Assembly (NCBI GenBank): GCA_020746875.1
Contig: JAGTJL010000001.1
Location: forward strand, 4,154,001 to 4,218,000
Direction: 5' to 3'
Length of the DNA stretch: 64,000 bases
Origin: Rhexocercosporidium sp. MPI-PUGE-AT-0058
Taxonomy: Eukaryota; Ascomycota; Leotiomycetes; Helotiales
The notes beneath the pieces were generated by a model, which worked only from the letters and a program-made list of their open reading frames with translations, was not told where the DNA came from and searched no databases. How positions within the stretch are numbered: position 1 is the first letter of the stretch; every line of letters starts with the position of its first letter. Of this stretch, positions 33,786-43,947 are shown in pieces. Made by a program: the position numbers and the translations under genes.

Positions 33786-35276
33786 CCACCAGTGGTTGTC
33801 AGAATTCGTGGACCACCCTAAAAATACGCGAGAACGCCAAAATTCGTGCTCCCTCCTTCTTCCTCACATACCCTCAATTCAACCGTCAATATGGCTCCTA
33901 CGGCCCCACGAACACGTGGAAATGATCGATTTACACCTCCTCCAGAGCCAGATCACGGCTTTCCTGCGTCAACGCGCAAGCGGACTCGATTCTTCAACGC
34001 ATTTGACCGAGATCACGATTCTAAGTCATTCCGCCAGATATGCCGCGACGAGCATGTTAAACCCACTACTGGCTTGCGGTGGAAGCGGCAGAGAGAGAAT
34101 ATGGGCCATATGGCCATGCGCACGACTCGTGGCGTCTCAAAAAAGCTCGGAAGGAGGTCAAAGGTTACTCGAGCAATGTGCCAAATGCTCATTGATCCAA
34201 AACGGAATCCTGTACGCGATCAATTGTACGAGGCGCAGATTGAGTACTTTAATCTGCCTGTCAAGAGGCGTCAATTGTCACGGAAGCTAAAAGAGCACAC
34301 AAATGGAGGTCGCCGGTACAAAATGGCCTTTGTAAAGAAGCAAGTGTCAGAGAAAAACAGGGAAGAGCGCGTCGCATACGGGGAAAGGCATCTCGGTAAG
34401 ACGATTCACGATTTCTGGGCCTGTATTACTTTTACGGACGAAGCACACGTGGACCCGTCCTCGCAAGCCGTAGGGGATATTCTACGAGAACGAGGAACGC
34501 GATATGCGGACGAGAATATCATGGAAAGACAAGAGAAACGCGGCTCTGCTTTTCATATTGCTGCGTGGATTAATTGGTACGGTAAATCTGAGACTCTCGA
34601 GTTCTATAACGACGAAGAGGATACTATAGAGCAACCTCCGATGCTCCCAAAGCCACGCCGTCGTCCTACGATAGAAACCGAGGCTGAATATCAAAATCGA
34701 GTTAAGGAATGGGACGCGACGAGACCGCATAAAGTTGAGAAGAAAGTTGCGGGTAATCATATGACTCAGTTATATTATACAGAGCGTCTTTTACCTGTAT
34801 ATATTAAAGCTGTGTCAACTGAACGTCTACGGGACGGTCGTTCGTATTATTTACAAGAAGACGGAGACCCTTCTCATGGCATGCGTAAAGACGGCCTCGC
34901 AAAAGAGCTAAAAATAGCTAATTAGATCATAAATCACACTCACCCTGCGCAATCCCCTGATCTGAATCCTATCGAAGGAATTTGGAATATCATTAAGCAA
35001 CGGTGACGCCGGAGAGTCTTTTGGAATGACGAGGAAGTAAAATAAGCGTTACAGGAGGAGTGGGACAAAATCACGCTTGAGGAGATACGTTCGCGCATTT
35101 CTGATATGCCTAATAGATGTAGACGCCTTACTAGAAATGAGGGGAAAGCTATTAAAGAAGCCAAATGGTGATGCGGTTGTATAATAATTAGAAGTAATTG
35201 ATTGTTACCCCCTTTGAGATTTTGGCGTTCTCGCGTATTTTTAGGGTGGTCCACGAATTCTGACAACCACTGGTGG
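33786..35276 (+). mobile_element. Tc1/mariner-superfamily element 1
   Basis: Terminal inverted repeats of 58 bp are perfect (33786-33843 and 35219-35276), starting CCACCAGTGGTTGTCAGAAT. The single interior gene is a DDE transposase broken by stops. No TA target duplication is visible at the chosen ends. Confidence 0.92.
33891..35171 (+). pseudogene. Transposase of Tc1-like element 1, stop-interrupted
   Basis: DDE-type transposase. An N-terminal helix-turn-helix region (SFRQICRDEHVKPTTGLRWK) is followed by the catalytic blocks TFTDEAHVDPSS, LQEDGDPSHG and SPDLNPIEGIWN. The frame is open from the ATG at 33891 to a TAG at 34923-34925; two or more further stops lie before the natural end at 35169-35171. 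The lesions fall between the second and third catalytic residues, so the product would be inactive. Confidence 0.9.
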
Positions 35277-35759
35277 CACTATGTTATTTGATGACAAATA
35301 GCGGTATGTCTGAGCCCCTTGTCTCACAATGAATTTATATAAAGACAATTGCCATTGCCTTCACCGTCGCAATCGCATCAGAGGTGTCCCAAGAATACGA
35401 AGGGGAGCCGCAAATCACCGCATATTTCTCCTCTTCCGGCTCGCTCGCATTCGTTCTGGTGGTTGTTTGATCCTCATCTTACTGCAACCCTGGAGCCTCA
35501 ATCCACCCAGCCCAACACCCTGGTCGTGGATCTTTTAAATACCACCAGCAGCACCAACCTAATCCTTGCACAAGCAAAAACGCTCAAATTCCGATTGCAT
35601 ATCACATTTGCTCGAGCTGGCTGTGGGGCCATTTGCAGAGTCTTGTCGAAAAGTGTAACAGGTACACGTATCATCAGGTCACCGCTGCGGCTGAGTATTC
35701 TGAAGCCTTGGCAAATATTTGATATCGCAACAGAGGCCAGAAGAGTCAAGTTTAACAGT

Positions 35760-37832
35760 ATGGCTGAGTGCGATCAGCAAGTGGAACCCGTAGGAGCAGA
35801 GAAGAACACATCTGCGGTAGCTAAGACCGGAAATGACTGGATCTGGTTCAACCGCGAGCACCGCATTTGGATGAGAATGCCAGATACCACCGACCTTCGT
35901 CCACCAATTCCTTATTCTGCGGAGTTGCTCAATACTCCCACGAGCCAGCAAATTAAAATTGAAGCGCCGCAGTTCTTTCAATATCAGCCACTCGACCATT
36001 CCAAAAGGGATATCCGAGTATTATCTGTCTGCCCTCGGCACCCCGATAATAAACTCCTGGATAACCTTATTGTCTGTAGCCTGGTGCATGTCTCCTTGCT
36101 AGACAAGCCCCCATTTGCGGCGATATCTTACACATGGGGAGCTGACACTCCTTTGCGGTCAGTGCTGGTTAACAATCGGCCCTTTTACATCCGACAGAAC
36201 CTCTGGGATGCTCTGGATATGTGGCGGTATAGGTTCAACGGGGGACTGTTCCTTTGGGCAGATGCAATTTGCATCAACCAAGATGACCCTCTGGAGAAGA
36301 ACGAGCAGGTGAAGATAATGAGCGACATATACCGTCAAGCCGATTCGGTTTTTGCTTGGCTTGGCCCTCCGTCTGAAGACAGTGATCTAGCGATTCAAGA
36401 ACTAAGCGCAATGAGCGACACATTTTGGGAGGGTGGAGCGGCAGATGCCAGAGAATTGGAAGGTCCAATGTCAAGAATCTGGGCCAAGCACGTCGCGGGT
36501 CGCAAAGTGGAGAGCTTAACGCCTACGATGAAAGCAATTTCAACCATCTTTCAACGGCCCTACTGGAATAGAGCCTGGGTACAGCAAGAGATCGCCCTGT
36601 CTAGAGACTTCACATTGTTTTGTGGGTGGCCATCTATCAGGTTTGACCAGCTCGTGACGGGTTTGATGGCTGACGTGTTCATGCGGGGCCAAATGCGTTG
36701 TTACTATCCGGAGCTGGTTGACCAGAGCGATCATCTGGGCACGGAAGCTTTGAGATTGAATATGTTGAGGTCTCTTGGCGGCAGCGATGGAATCCATAGG
36801 AACAAGCCGTTGAAGAATCTTTTATTGAGCCTGACGCTGAACGCAACCGATCCTAGAGATTTGGTGTATGCTCTCCTTGGAATTGCGACCGATGCTGAAG
36901 AGCTGCATATTATTCCTGATTACACAAAGACCTGTCAGATGGTATATACGGATGTTGCCTTGTCATATTTGACGAGAGGCGATCTTCAACTACTCGGGGC
37001 GTGCCAATTTCCCAAAGACTTGGAGAATCTCCCGAGCTGGGTCCCAGATTGGTCTTCAAAACGTCTGTCGTCCTTCCTGTCGTCTTCGATCAATCTCGAC
37101 CAAGATCTGTTCTCCGCCGTTGAGGAAGATAAGCCAAGAATTTGGCATGACCCTTCTGGTGTCCATGTCTTGTCGCTCAAGGGCATTCGTCTTGGGACGG
37201 TTCGAGATATCGGAAAGGATTGGAGTCAGATCGATCCTCCAGGACCTCAGAATGAAGAAGGCAGGAAGATATTCCGCGCTCTTGCTGTTTTAAATGAGGC
37301 GGTCGGGCTTCTCTATTGTCATGACACGTACCCAGACACACTTGAGATGGACCAGATGCTTTTCAGAGGCCTTATAGGAAACCGGATCTCTGCTTTGTCT
37401 GGATTCAAAGAACTTACCGGCAAGCCAACCGATGAAGATTATCAATCATACAGAGCGCTGATCAAGTTGAGAGAGAGATATTCGCTTCAGGATGAGACAT
37501 CGGATGAGGACAAAAAAGAGGACGAGAGGAGCATCTTCGATTTAGCCAAGGCGTATAGCAATCATCTAGTCGGGAAAGTCATTGATCGGAGTCGGCGAGT
37601 CTTTGTGACGTCCAGCAGCTCACTTGGGCTCGCCCCAATTTGGGCACAAGTCGATGATATAGTATGTATCTTTTCAGGGTATGCAATTCCTTTCCTTATT
37701 CGACCTGCATCTGGAAACGCTGGCAGATATACCATTGTCGGCGAAGCATATGTGTACAGATCCGAGAGGAATGGCGATTTAAGTCGTGATACAGAAAAAT
37801 CAACGCAACAAGTTTCCTTTGATCTAGTATAG
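35760..37832 (+). CDS. HET-domain protein, 690 residues
   Basis: Predicted incompatibility/cell-death protein. It is a single exon, taken from the ATG that gives MAECDQQ; the frame stays open upstream to 35349, so a longer N-terminus is possible. After about 110 residues the HET domain begins: PFAAISYTWGAD, LFLWADAICINQDD, then KIMSDIYRQADSVFAWLGPP. The block YWNRAWVQQEIALSRD follows. The C-terminal half has the usual LLGIATDAEELHIIPDY and LPSWVPDWSS motifs and ends with WAQVDDIVCIFSGYAIPFLIRP and a YRIVG-like GRYTIVGEAYVY. All the typical HET-6/TOL-type blocks are present and no stop interrupts it, although decayed elements lie on both sides. It starts about 480 bases after Tc1-like element 1. 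Confidence 0.93.
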   Translation: MAECDQQVEPVGAEKNTSAVAKTGNDWIWFNREHRIWMRMPDTTDLRPPIPYSAELLNTPTSQQIKIEAPQFFQYQPLDHSKRDIRVLSVCPRHPDNKLLDNLIVCSLVHVSLLDKPPFAAISYTWGADTPLRSVLVNNRPFYIRQNLWDALDMWRYRFNGGLFLWADAICINQDDPLEKNEQVKIMSDIYRQADSVFAWLGPPSEDSDLAIQELSAMSDTFWEGGAADARELEGPMSRIWAKHVAGRKVESLTPTMKAISTIFQRPYWNRAWVQQEIALSRDFTLFCGWPSIRFDQLVTGLMADVFMRGQMRCYYPELVDQSDHLGTEALRLNMLRSLGGSDGIHRNKPLKNLLLSLTLNATDPRDLVYALLGIATDAEELHIIPDYTKTCQMVYTDVALSYLTRGDLQLLGACQFPKDLENLPSWVPDWSSKRLSSFLSSSINLDQDLFSAVEEDKPRIWHDPSGVHVLSLKGIRLGTVRDIGKDWSQIDPPGPQNEEGRKIFRALAVLNEAVGLLYCHDTYPDTLEMDQMLFRGLIGNRISALSGFKELTGKPTDEDYQSYRALIKLRERYSLQDETSDEDKKEDERSIFDLAKAYSNHLVGKVIDRSRRVFVTSSSSLGLAPIWAQVDDIVCIFSGYAIPFLIRPASGNAGRYTIVGEAYVYRSERNGDLSRDTEKSTQQVSFDLV

Positions 37833-38009
37833 AAGTTTATGTAGACTGCAATTTATTATACCCTTTCTACTTACAAGTTGAACGGATTTTACATTTGAGC
37901 CAACGGCAATATTGCTCGCACAAAACTTTACTGATCAGATTAATAAAGATTTTGATATTTGTTTTGGTAGCGTTACATATTTTCTATTTGTATTGGAATT
38001 CGTTTCGGA

Positions 38010-38029
38010 CCCCCCCCCCCCCCCCCCCC
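38010..38029 (+). repeat. Homopolymer run of 20 C
   Basis: An uninterrupted run of 20 cytosines between the HET gene and the Cys-rich gene. It is an outlier in this AT-leaning region and likely length-variable or error-prone in sequencing. Confidence 0.95.
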
Positions 38030-38341
38030 ATGACTGACCTTGGGAAAGATGGAAAAAGAATTTATGATCAATCGCCCGAAATGGCGTCAAGTGGAAATCC
38101 TTATAGCGCTCAAGCAGCATCCTCCCATAACCAGCTAGCGATACCCACCAAGACGACGGCAAAATCATGAATCAGTACATTCCGCTGCAGTTAAATCAAC
38201 CAGTTGGATCGCAAATACACCTCAATCAAAACAAAGCAAGCCTCTAATCCGGTAACCCCTCCCATCCATCTCATACACCGGACCGCTATTCATCGTCGCA
38301 TCTACCAGTGCCACTGGACGTTCGGCCTGTGCTCGGACCTG

Positions 38342-39466
38342 TTACAGCTGCCCCATGTCAGCTGTTGGATATCCTTTGAACGAAAGAATAGACTCCTTAC
38401 CAGCTACCGTGATTCCTTGAGGTGTCACGAGACCATTGCCAGCACTGCAATAGTAGGCAAATACTGCCTGAGCACTTGAGATATCTGCTCTCGCGTTCGT
38501 GCCACAGGAGTACGCGACGGTGGTAGATATGTCTCTTGAGAAATCAGAGGACTTGCGGTCTTTCGCGCACACACAAGAGACTAATGAAGCAGGCCCCGCA
38601 GGACACAGGCTACTTGTCATGTAAGTCAGTTGCCTCGACAAAGCCGAGGCAGCGCAAGGAACCTAGAGCATGTGGAGTGAGCCTTCGACCTGCTTGAGTT
38701 GAAAGTAGAGAAGGTCTATCAATGGGGCCAAAATAGCACACTCAAACAACAGCAATTTCGAGCAACTACGTACCAGTGATGAATACATCGGCAAATCCCA
38801 GATGTTATACGTAACGGTACCTGCGAGCGGAGATGGGGTGGGGAAACTGCTCTTTCCATTGCCAAGTTGGCAGTAACCGTCCCAGATCGCCAAAGCAGAT
38901 GAGATATCATCAGTGGCAGTGCTACCACAGCTCCATTGTACCGAACTCTTTATATCAGTGGAGAGAGATCGAGAGTGCTGGTTCTTGGTGCAGACGCAAC
39001 TCGCCAGAGCCGTGGGATCGTCATGGCAAAGACCTGTACTTCAAGCTTAGTAAACTCACACGACAGGAACAAAATCTAGCATTTCCACAACCACATCTCA
39101 TGGAATACTCAAAGTCTCTCATAGCGCATCCAAAAGCGAATGGAATTTCTTACTGGAAGTCATGCGACCGACCACATTCGACAGCGCCGATCCTGCACAG
39201 GGAGCAAGATCTGAGAATGCGGAGATGTCCCAGATATAATCCGACACAGCTGGCGCTGCAGGAGTGGTATATGCCGTGTTCGCTGCGGGATTGCAGTATT
39301 GGCTGAAGAGTTCGGAGGCACTTTTGACATCTTCCACAGCGCCGCTGTTGCAGGACCATATCACCGAGCTGGATATTGAAGTCCAGAGGCTGGCCGAGTT
39401 GGCGTCTTTCGTACACGCACATGATCGCAGCCCATCAGCATCGTCTGGACATTTCGACGCGGTTAA
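38342..39466 (-). pseudogene. Repeated six-Cys-module protein, 5' end missing
   Basis: Likely part of a secreted or GPI-anchored wall protein. Exons 39466-39154, 39033-38774 and from 38662 encode a tandem module. Each unit has PCA-x-SALS, then a Cys after MTSS, SC-x-C-x-K, an SCG-like Cys, and a closing YC, six cysteines in all. Two full units follow a half unit (KCPDDADGLRSCACTKD). Splices land at or near the same place in each unit (MTSS|LC and SSL|VPCA), so exons follow repeats. The last exon can end at 38342, or splice from GTAAGG (about 38399) into a Gly/Ser/Thr-rich tail near 38340-38285. Exon 39466 begins right after a CTAG acceptor, but no signal peptide or first half-module is found before Tc1-like element 2 begins at 39568. 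I therefore infer a broken 5' end. Confidence 0.68.
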
Positions 39467-39567
39467 CTAGACACGGTTGGCTGTCAGCACTGGATCGCGG
39501 AAAATTCATTTCCAGCACAGGGAGACGAGTGGGAGAGACAGCGGTGACTGTAATCCGTTCCAAAGAT

Positions 39568-41085
39568 CCACCAGTGGTAGTCATTACTGACGGAACACCC
39601 CTTTGATGAGGTAAGCACAACACCGAAATATCGGCACGTAAACAAAGAGCCTACCTTCGATCAACCACCAAAATGAGTATCTCAACACGCGCAAATTTCT
39701 ATCCGAGTACGCCGAATCGATCATGTAAGCGATATGAGTGGGATACTATTCAGAAAACTCGTTTCTGTGATGCGCTAGATCAAAATCACGGCTCAAAGTC
39801 ATTCCGGCAGATTGCAAGCGAAAGCGCACCCTCTCTTGCAACAGCGCACCGGTGGAAGCAAAAACGTATAAAGCTAGGCTCACCGGCTTACCGGAAAACA
39901 AGAAAAGCTTCAGATCAACTCGGTCAACCCTCAAAGATGTCTAAGGAGGTATGTGAAGCGCTCGTTGACCCGAAACGAAACCCTATCCGGGAGCAGACTT
40001 TAGAAGCTTAACTCTCTTTTCATAATATCGACTGTAGCGCCCGAACAGCTCAACGATCACTCCTATTACATACGAACGGAGCCCGAAAATACAAGCAAGC
40101 TTATGTCGGCAAGAAGCTTTCACGAGCGAATAAGGATAAGAGAGTTACATACGGGGAGATGCACAAGGGGAAGACAATCGAGGAATTTTGGGCTAATGTT
40201 TTCTTTACCGATGAAGCACATATCGATCCATCGGCTACAGCTCAAGGCAGGATCCTACGAGAGCGAGGGACCCGGGAAGATGAGGAAAATATACAAGAAA
40301 GAGGGTCGTTAACCGGTAACAAGCTCCATATCGCTGGTTGGGTTAATTGGTACGGAAAATGCGATAAATTACGGTTCTATAACGATGAGGAAGAATGTAC
40401 CGAACATCCAAAGAAACCCTGTAAGCCTCGCAAATCTAAGTACGAAGATCAAGCTACGTTCCAGGCCCGAATCCAAGATTGGGAGGCCTCTTTTCCCCAT
40501 GATCGTAGCTCTAAGCCGAAAGGTAATGCAATGACGCAAAAGTACTACCACGATGAGATCTTACCGATATATATCGACGCTATTCAACAAGCTCGACTAC
40601 GACAAAGTTCTGAGTATGAAGGAGGCTCCGGGGAATTTAAACAGTGGATTTTACAGGAGGATAATGATGGGTCTCACGGGCATGAACGAGAGAGCAAAAT
40701 TACTAGGAAAACACTAGTAAAAAGCCTCGCAACTACCCTGAAAGAAGACAATTGGATAGATACTCTTAATCACCCTCCCCAAAGCCCTGATTTGAATTCG
40801 ATCGAGGGTATCTGGTGTATTTTGAAGCAAAGAGTACGGAAAAGGGTATGGAATTCGCTCGATGAGCTAAGAGAGGTAATTCAGGATGAGTGGGATAAGA
40901 TTACATTAGAAGAAGTGCGTGATCGCATTAAAGATATGCCTGAAAGATGCCAGCGCCTAGTAAATAGTGGTGGTGCACCCATTAAGGGCCAAAAATGGTG
41001 ATGTATAATAGCATAATTCATGGTGTTTTGATGTTTTGCTTACCTCATCAAAGGGGGTTCCGTCAGTAATGACTAGGACTAGTAG
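39568..41085 (+). mobile_element. Tc1/mariner-superfamily element 2
   Basis: Inverted repeats: the left arm starts CCACCAGTGGTAGTCATTAC and the right arm, in reverse, CTACTAGTCCTAGTCATTAC, with GACGGAAC and TTTGATGAGGTAAGC further in. The first ten bases of the left arm are the same as in element 1, though the transposases differ. The ends are less exact than in element 1. Confidence 0.88.
39673..41001 (+). pseudogene. Transposase of Tc1-like element 2, one stop codon
   Basis: DDE transposase of 443 codons, related to but clearly different from that of element 1. Helix-turn-helix region SFRQIASESAPSLATAHRWK; catalytic blocks FFTDEAHIDPSA, LQEDNDGSHGHE and SPDLNSIEGIWC. The only visible lesion is a TAA at 40009-40011, after about 112 codons; the frame is the same on both sides and otherwise open to the end. 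Confidence 0.9.
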
Positions 41086-41226
41086 TCTTCTGAATGCACC
41101 CTATGTGGATTTTTTCGAGAGCTTAGAGAACTACGTCCTTCTATTAGCCGCGACTACAGCACGGAGATTGGACAACGTTACGAACTTCGAGCGCATTCCG
41201 CATCCACTATTTTCGATATCAAAAAC

Positions 41227-43120
41227 TTGCCGAAATTATCTTTAATTTTCTCCATCACACCTATTATTCCGCAGACGGGACATAGGTCTCGCCCCGAGTC
41301 CATAGATTTCACTTTCTATAGCCAAGCGTTTGGGCAATGCTTCGCGGAAGTTGATGGATACTTCATCCAACAACCCGAAAAATCCCTTAACATTAATAAA
41401 GTGAAGGAATAGCTTGACTTTTGTAGCACCCACCACACCAGGCTATATAGGCTATCACAACTTCCTCAACTACCATCGTTCCAGGTTATTGATTGCCGGA
41501 CCAAAATGGTAACTCCGTGGACATCATGCGAAACCAAGCGTAGCTATATAACGCTTAGCTACGTTTAGGACAAGGGCTATAATGACGTTCAGGACCTCTA
41601 TCATAAGCTTCCAAGGGAGTTACCGCTGCTCATTGAGGATTATATATCCCTCGCTCAAGATCTCGGCTACCGATACCTTTAGGTAGATAAGTATTACATC
41701 CCTCAAATCGATAAGACTGTAAAGTCTATTCAGATTGAGAACATGGATATTATCTACCAACATTCGGACTTGACGATCGTCGCTGCAGCAGGCAATGATC
41801 CAGCCTATAGCCTTCCAGGAGTAAGAGGTAAAATTCGATCGTCATATACTTTTTTGGAAATGCAAGGACGCCAATAGACCCCTGTCCTCATAAACACCAA
41901 ACATGAGATCTCTGAATCGACTTGGAATACGCGTAGTTGGATATATTAAGAAGGTTTACTCTCACGCCGCTGCCTAGTATTTACAAATACTTAATCATAT
42001 TTTAAGTGCCAAGGTATGCACTGTTAAGAGAGCATTTGAATTCCGCTCGAGGCGCTCCATATCCTCAGCAAACAGAGGTACCGGTCGTCTATTAACATCC
42101 CTAAAGTTTTCGTGTCTTCTGGAATTTCCTTAGATACTCATGGGTTTATCTCGTTCTAGACCTGCGTCAATGATTTTTCGCACCGCGATTTGACAGACCA
42201 GGGTGATGCCTTGAATGCTTTTAAGGGCATTTTGGGTCAATTTCGAAGGCATACGGCACCGATCCATGATTACTTTGGCATACCGATACTATTGTCTACT
42301 TTAAGCCGAGTGGACACACTAGTTTATGGATTAACATGGCATATTGATAACAATCCAAACGACGATATCATTGGCCTCAACATGACGCCTCTTGAGTCCC
42401 AAATAAAGTCAGCAACACGCACGCACTTCCCGAGTTGGACTTAGCTTGGTTGGAAATTTCCTCAGTCGTTAAAGTTCGTCTTCTACAATTATCCCCTTCT
42501 GACTATTATCTCTTCTAAGGGCATATTAACTCTGTCCTCATCTCACAGAAATCTACGCAGAGTTCCGTGATTCAAATCCTGTGTTGACGTTACCGTCCGG
42601 CATTCAGATGGACATCTAATGTCTTGGAACAACGATAATGACGAAACAATGGCAGCTTATTAGGGAGGCTACCTGTCTCCGGCATTTAGAATTGAGGGAT
42701 GGATTTTTGTCGCGGACATTCCGCTAACCAAGGTCGAAAACACTATATTATCTATCTCCGACAAGATAGAGCTCCAAAGTTTCGCCGTGAACGCGAGACA
42801 GCTATCGTTAACATACAAGATTGGGAAAAGTAGCAAGGCTCTCCTACCTAGGTTTAGGAACCTAATCCGATTAAAGTTCTTGATATTAAGTAGATAGATA
42901 GTCCCTATATTTTTAAAAGATTTGTACCCGGCTCACAATATGACGGCTATGATAATCGCGAAACGCTTCGAAGATAGACCTTATGAGAAGATAGGTTCGG
43001 TGCAAATCATTTTTCATAGTGACCCCCATCCACGGGTCTAGGACAAGGCGTCACAGTCGCCAGGTCCTGACTTCAAGCCGGACTATTCCCGAGAAGTGAT
43101 ATAGCTGGAATAATAGCAAT
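41227..43120 (+). pseudogene. Decayed HET-domain gene
   Basis: Pieces of one plus-strand frame read as a HET protein of the group with FQVIDCRTKMV before the domain. Then follow YITLSYV-stop (W expected), LGYRYL-stop-VDKYYIPQ (normally YLWVDRYCIPQ), MDIIYQHSDLTIVAAAGNDP and YSLPGVRG. Later blocks are LLSRRCLVFTNT and LNAFKGILGQFRRHTAPIHDYFG (42190-42444). Trp, Gln and Cys codons have become TAG, TAA or TAC throughout, a RIP pattern. It is a different HET subgroup from the intact 35.8-37.8 kb gene. The 3' limit is approximate. Confidence 0.85.
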
Positions 43121-43947
43121 TGCAAGCACTCTAAGCGAACATTTCAGAGAATTTGCTTTTCTTACTATACTATATTTTGGTTCAATAGTCATCTAAATTC
43201 CTAATGCCAGAGGCGGCATTAGGCATCTTAGGGGATTGAACTAAAAGCTTCACTCAGTCGTGAGAACCAAGTTAGCGAACTATTGGTCCGTACTACAAAC
43301 CCTGCACATTAAGCCACTTCTTGCTCTGATCGGAGAATGTCGGGAGACGGGTTTTTCCGGACGGCGCGCCAGAAATGTCTTAGTAGATTTTCCAACAATA
43401 AGATTTTACCGAGATTACTAAATCTACACCGCCGCTCATGCTCGCTTGATTAGAGCAGGTATCAGCCCATGTGGCAACAGTGCACGACATAATAAATCAT
43501 GGTCGCCGCAATTATGACAATTAGCATTTTAGCCTTTATATAGTACTTGGAAATCGTCTCTGACCGTTCTGTGTTATAATACGGTAAAAATAATTTGATA
43601 GTGGTGTTAGGAGTTACGGGGTCCAATTATCGTACTAAAGGAGGGCCCCTATAAATTAAAGACGACGGCGACGACGTAATAATATTTTTCGGAATCAATA
43701 GGATAGGAGTATTCGGGGGAGGTATACCATATACTAAAAAGAAATTGAGTAGGGATTTTAACACGTTCATATTTTTATAGCCGTTTGAACGAGAAGTACC
43801 TCTGATTTGTCTCGCTACGGTGTGCGTCTCGGCACGCCGGGATCGACGTTACCTTAATTCTTGTAGGTTGATTGCCTCTATCGTATCTGCATGAATGGTG
43901 AACAAAAAGACTGAAGGTACAAAGGCAAAAGAGAGGGGATTGCTCAC

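Larger units (their letters stand above)
26286..43851. mobile_element. Possible composite element B bounded by related termini
   Basis: The left end TAACGTCTATTCC at 26286 and, in reverse, TAACGTCGATCCC at 43851 match at about 35 of the first 47 positions, including the shared block CGAGACGCAC. The first seven bases equal those of element A. The region inside the right end (43641-43676) also resembles the matching subterminal part of element A's right arm, so these are the same family. The 17.6 kb between holds a Gypsy element, two Tc1-like elements, two HET genes and a Cys-rich gene. Either this is one nested element, or the two ends belong to separate broken copies; the sequence alone does not decide. 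Confidence 0.4.

Noticed and set aside
37895..38170. Plus-strand frame with a hydrophobic helix running through the C20 tract
   Set aside because: It starts with TTG, not ATG, and most of its apparent proline run is the homopolymer; no support as a gene.
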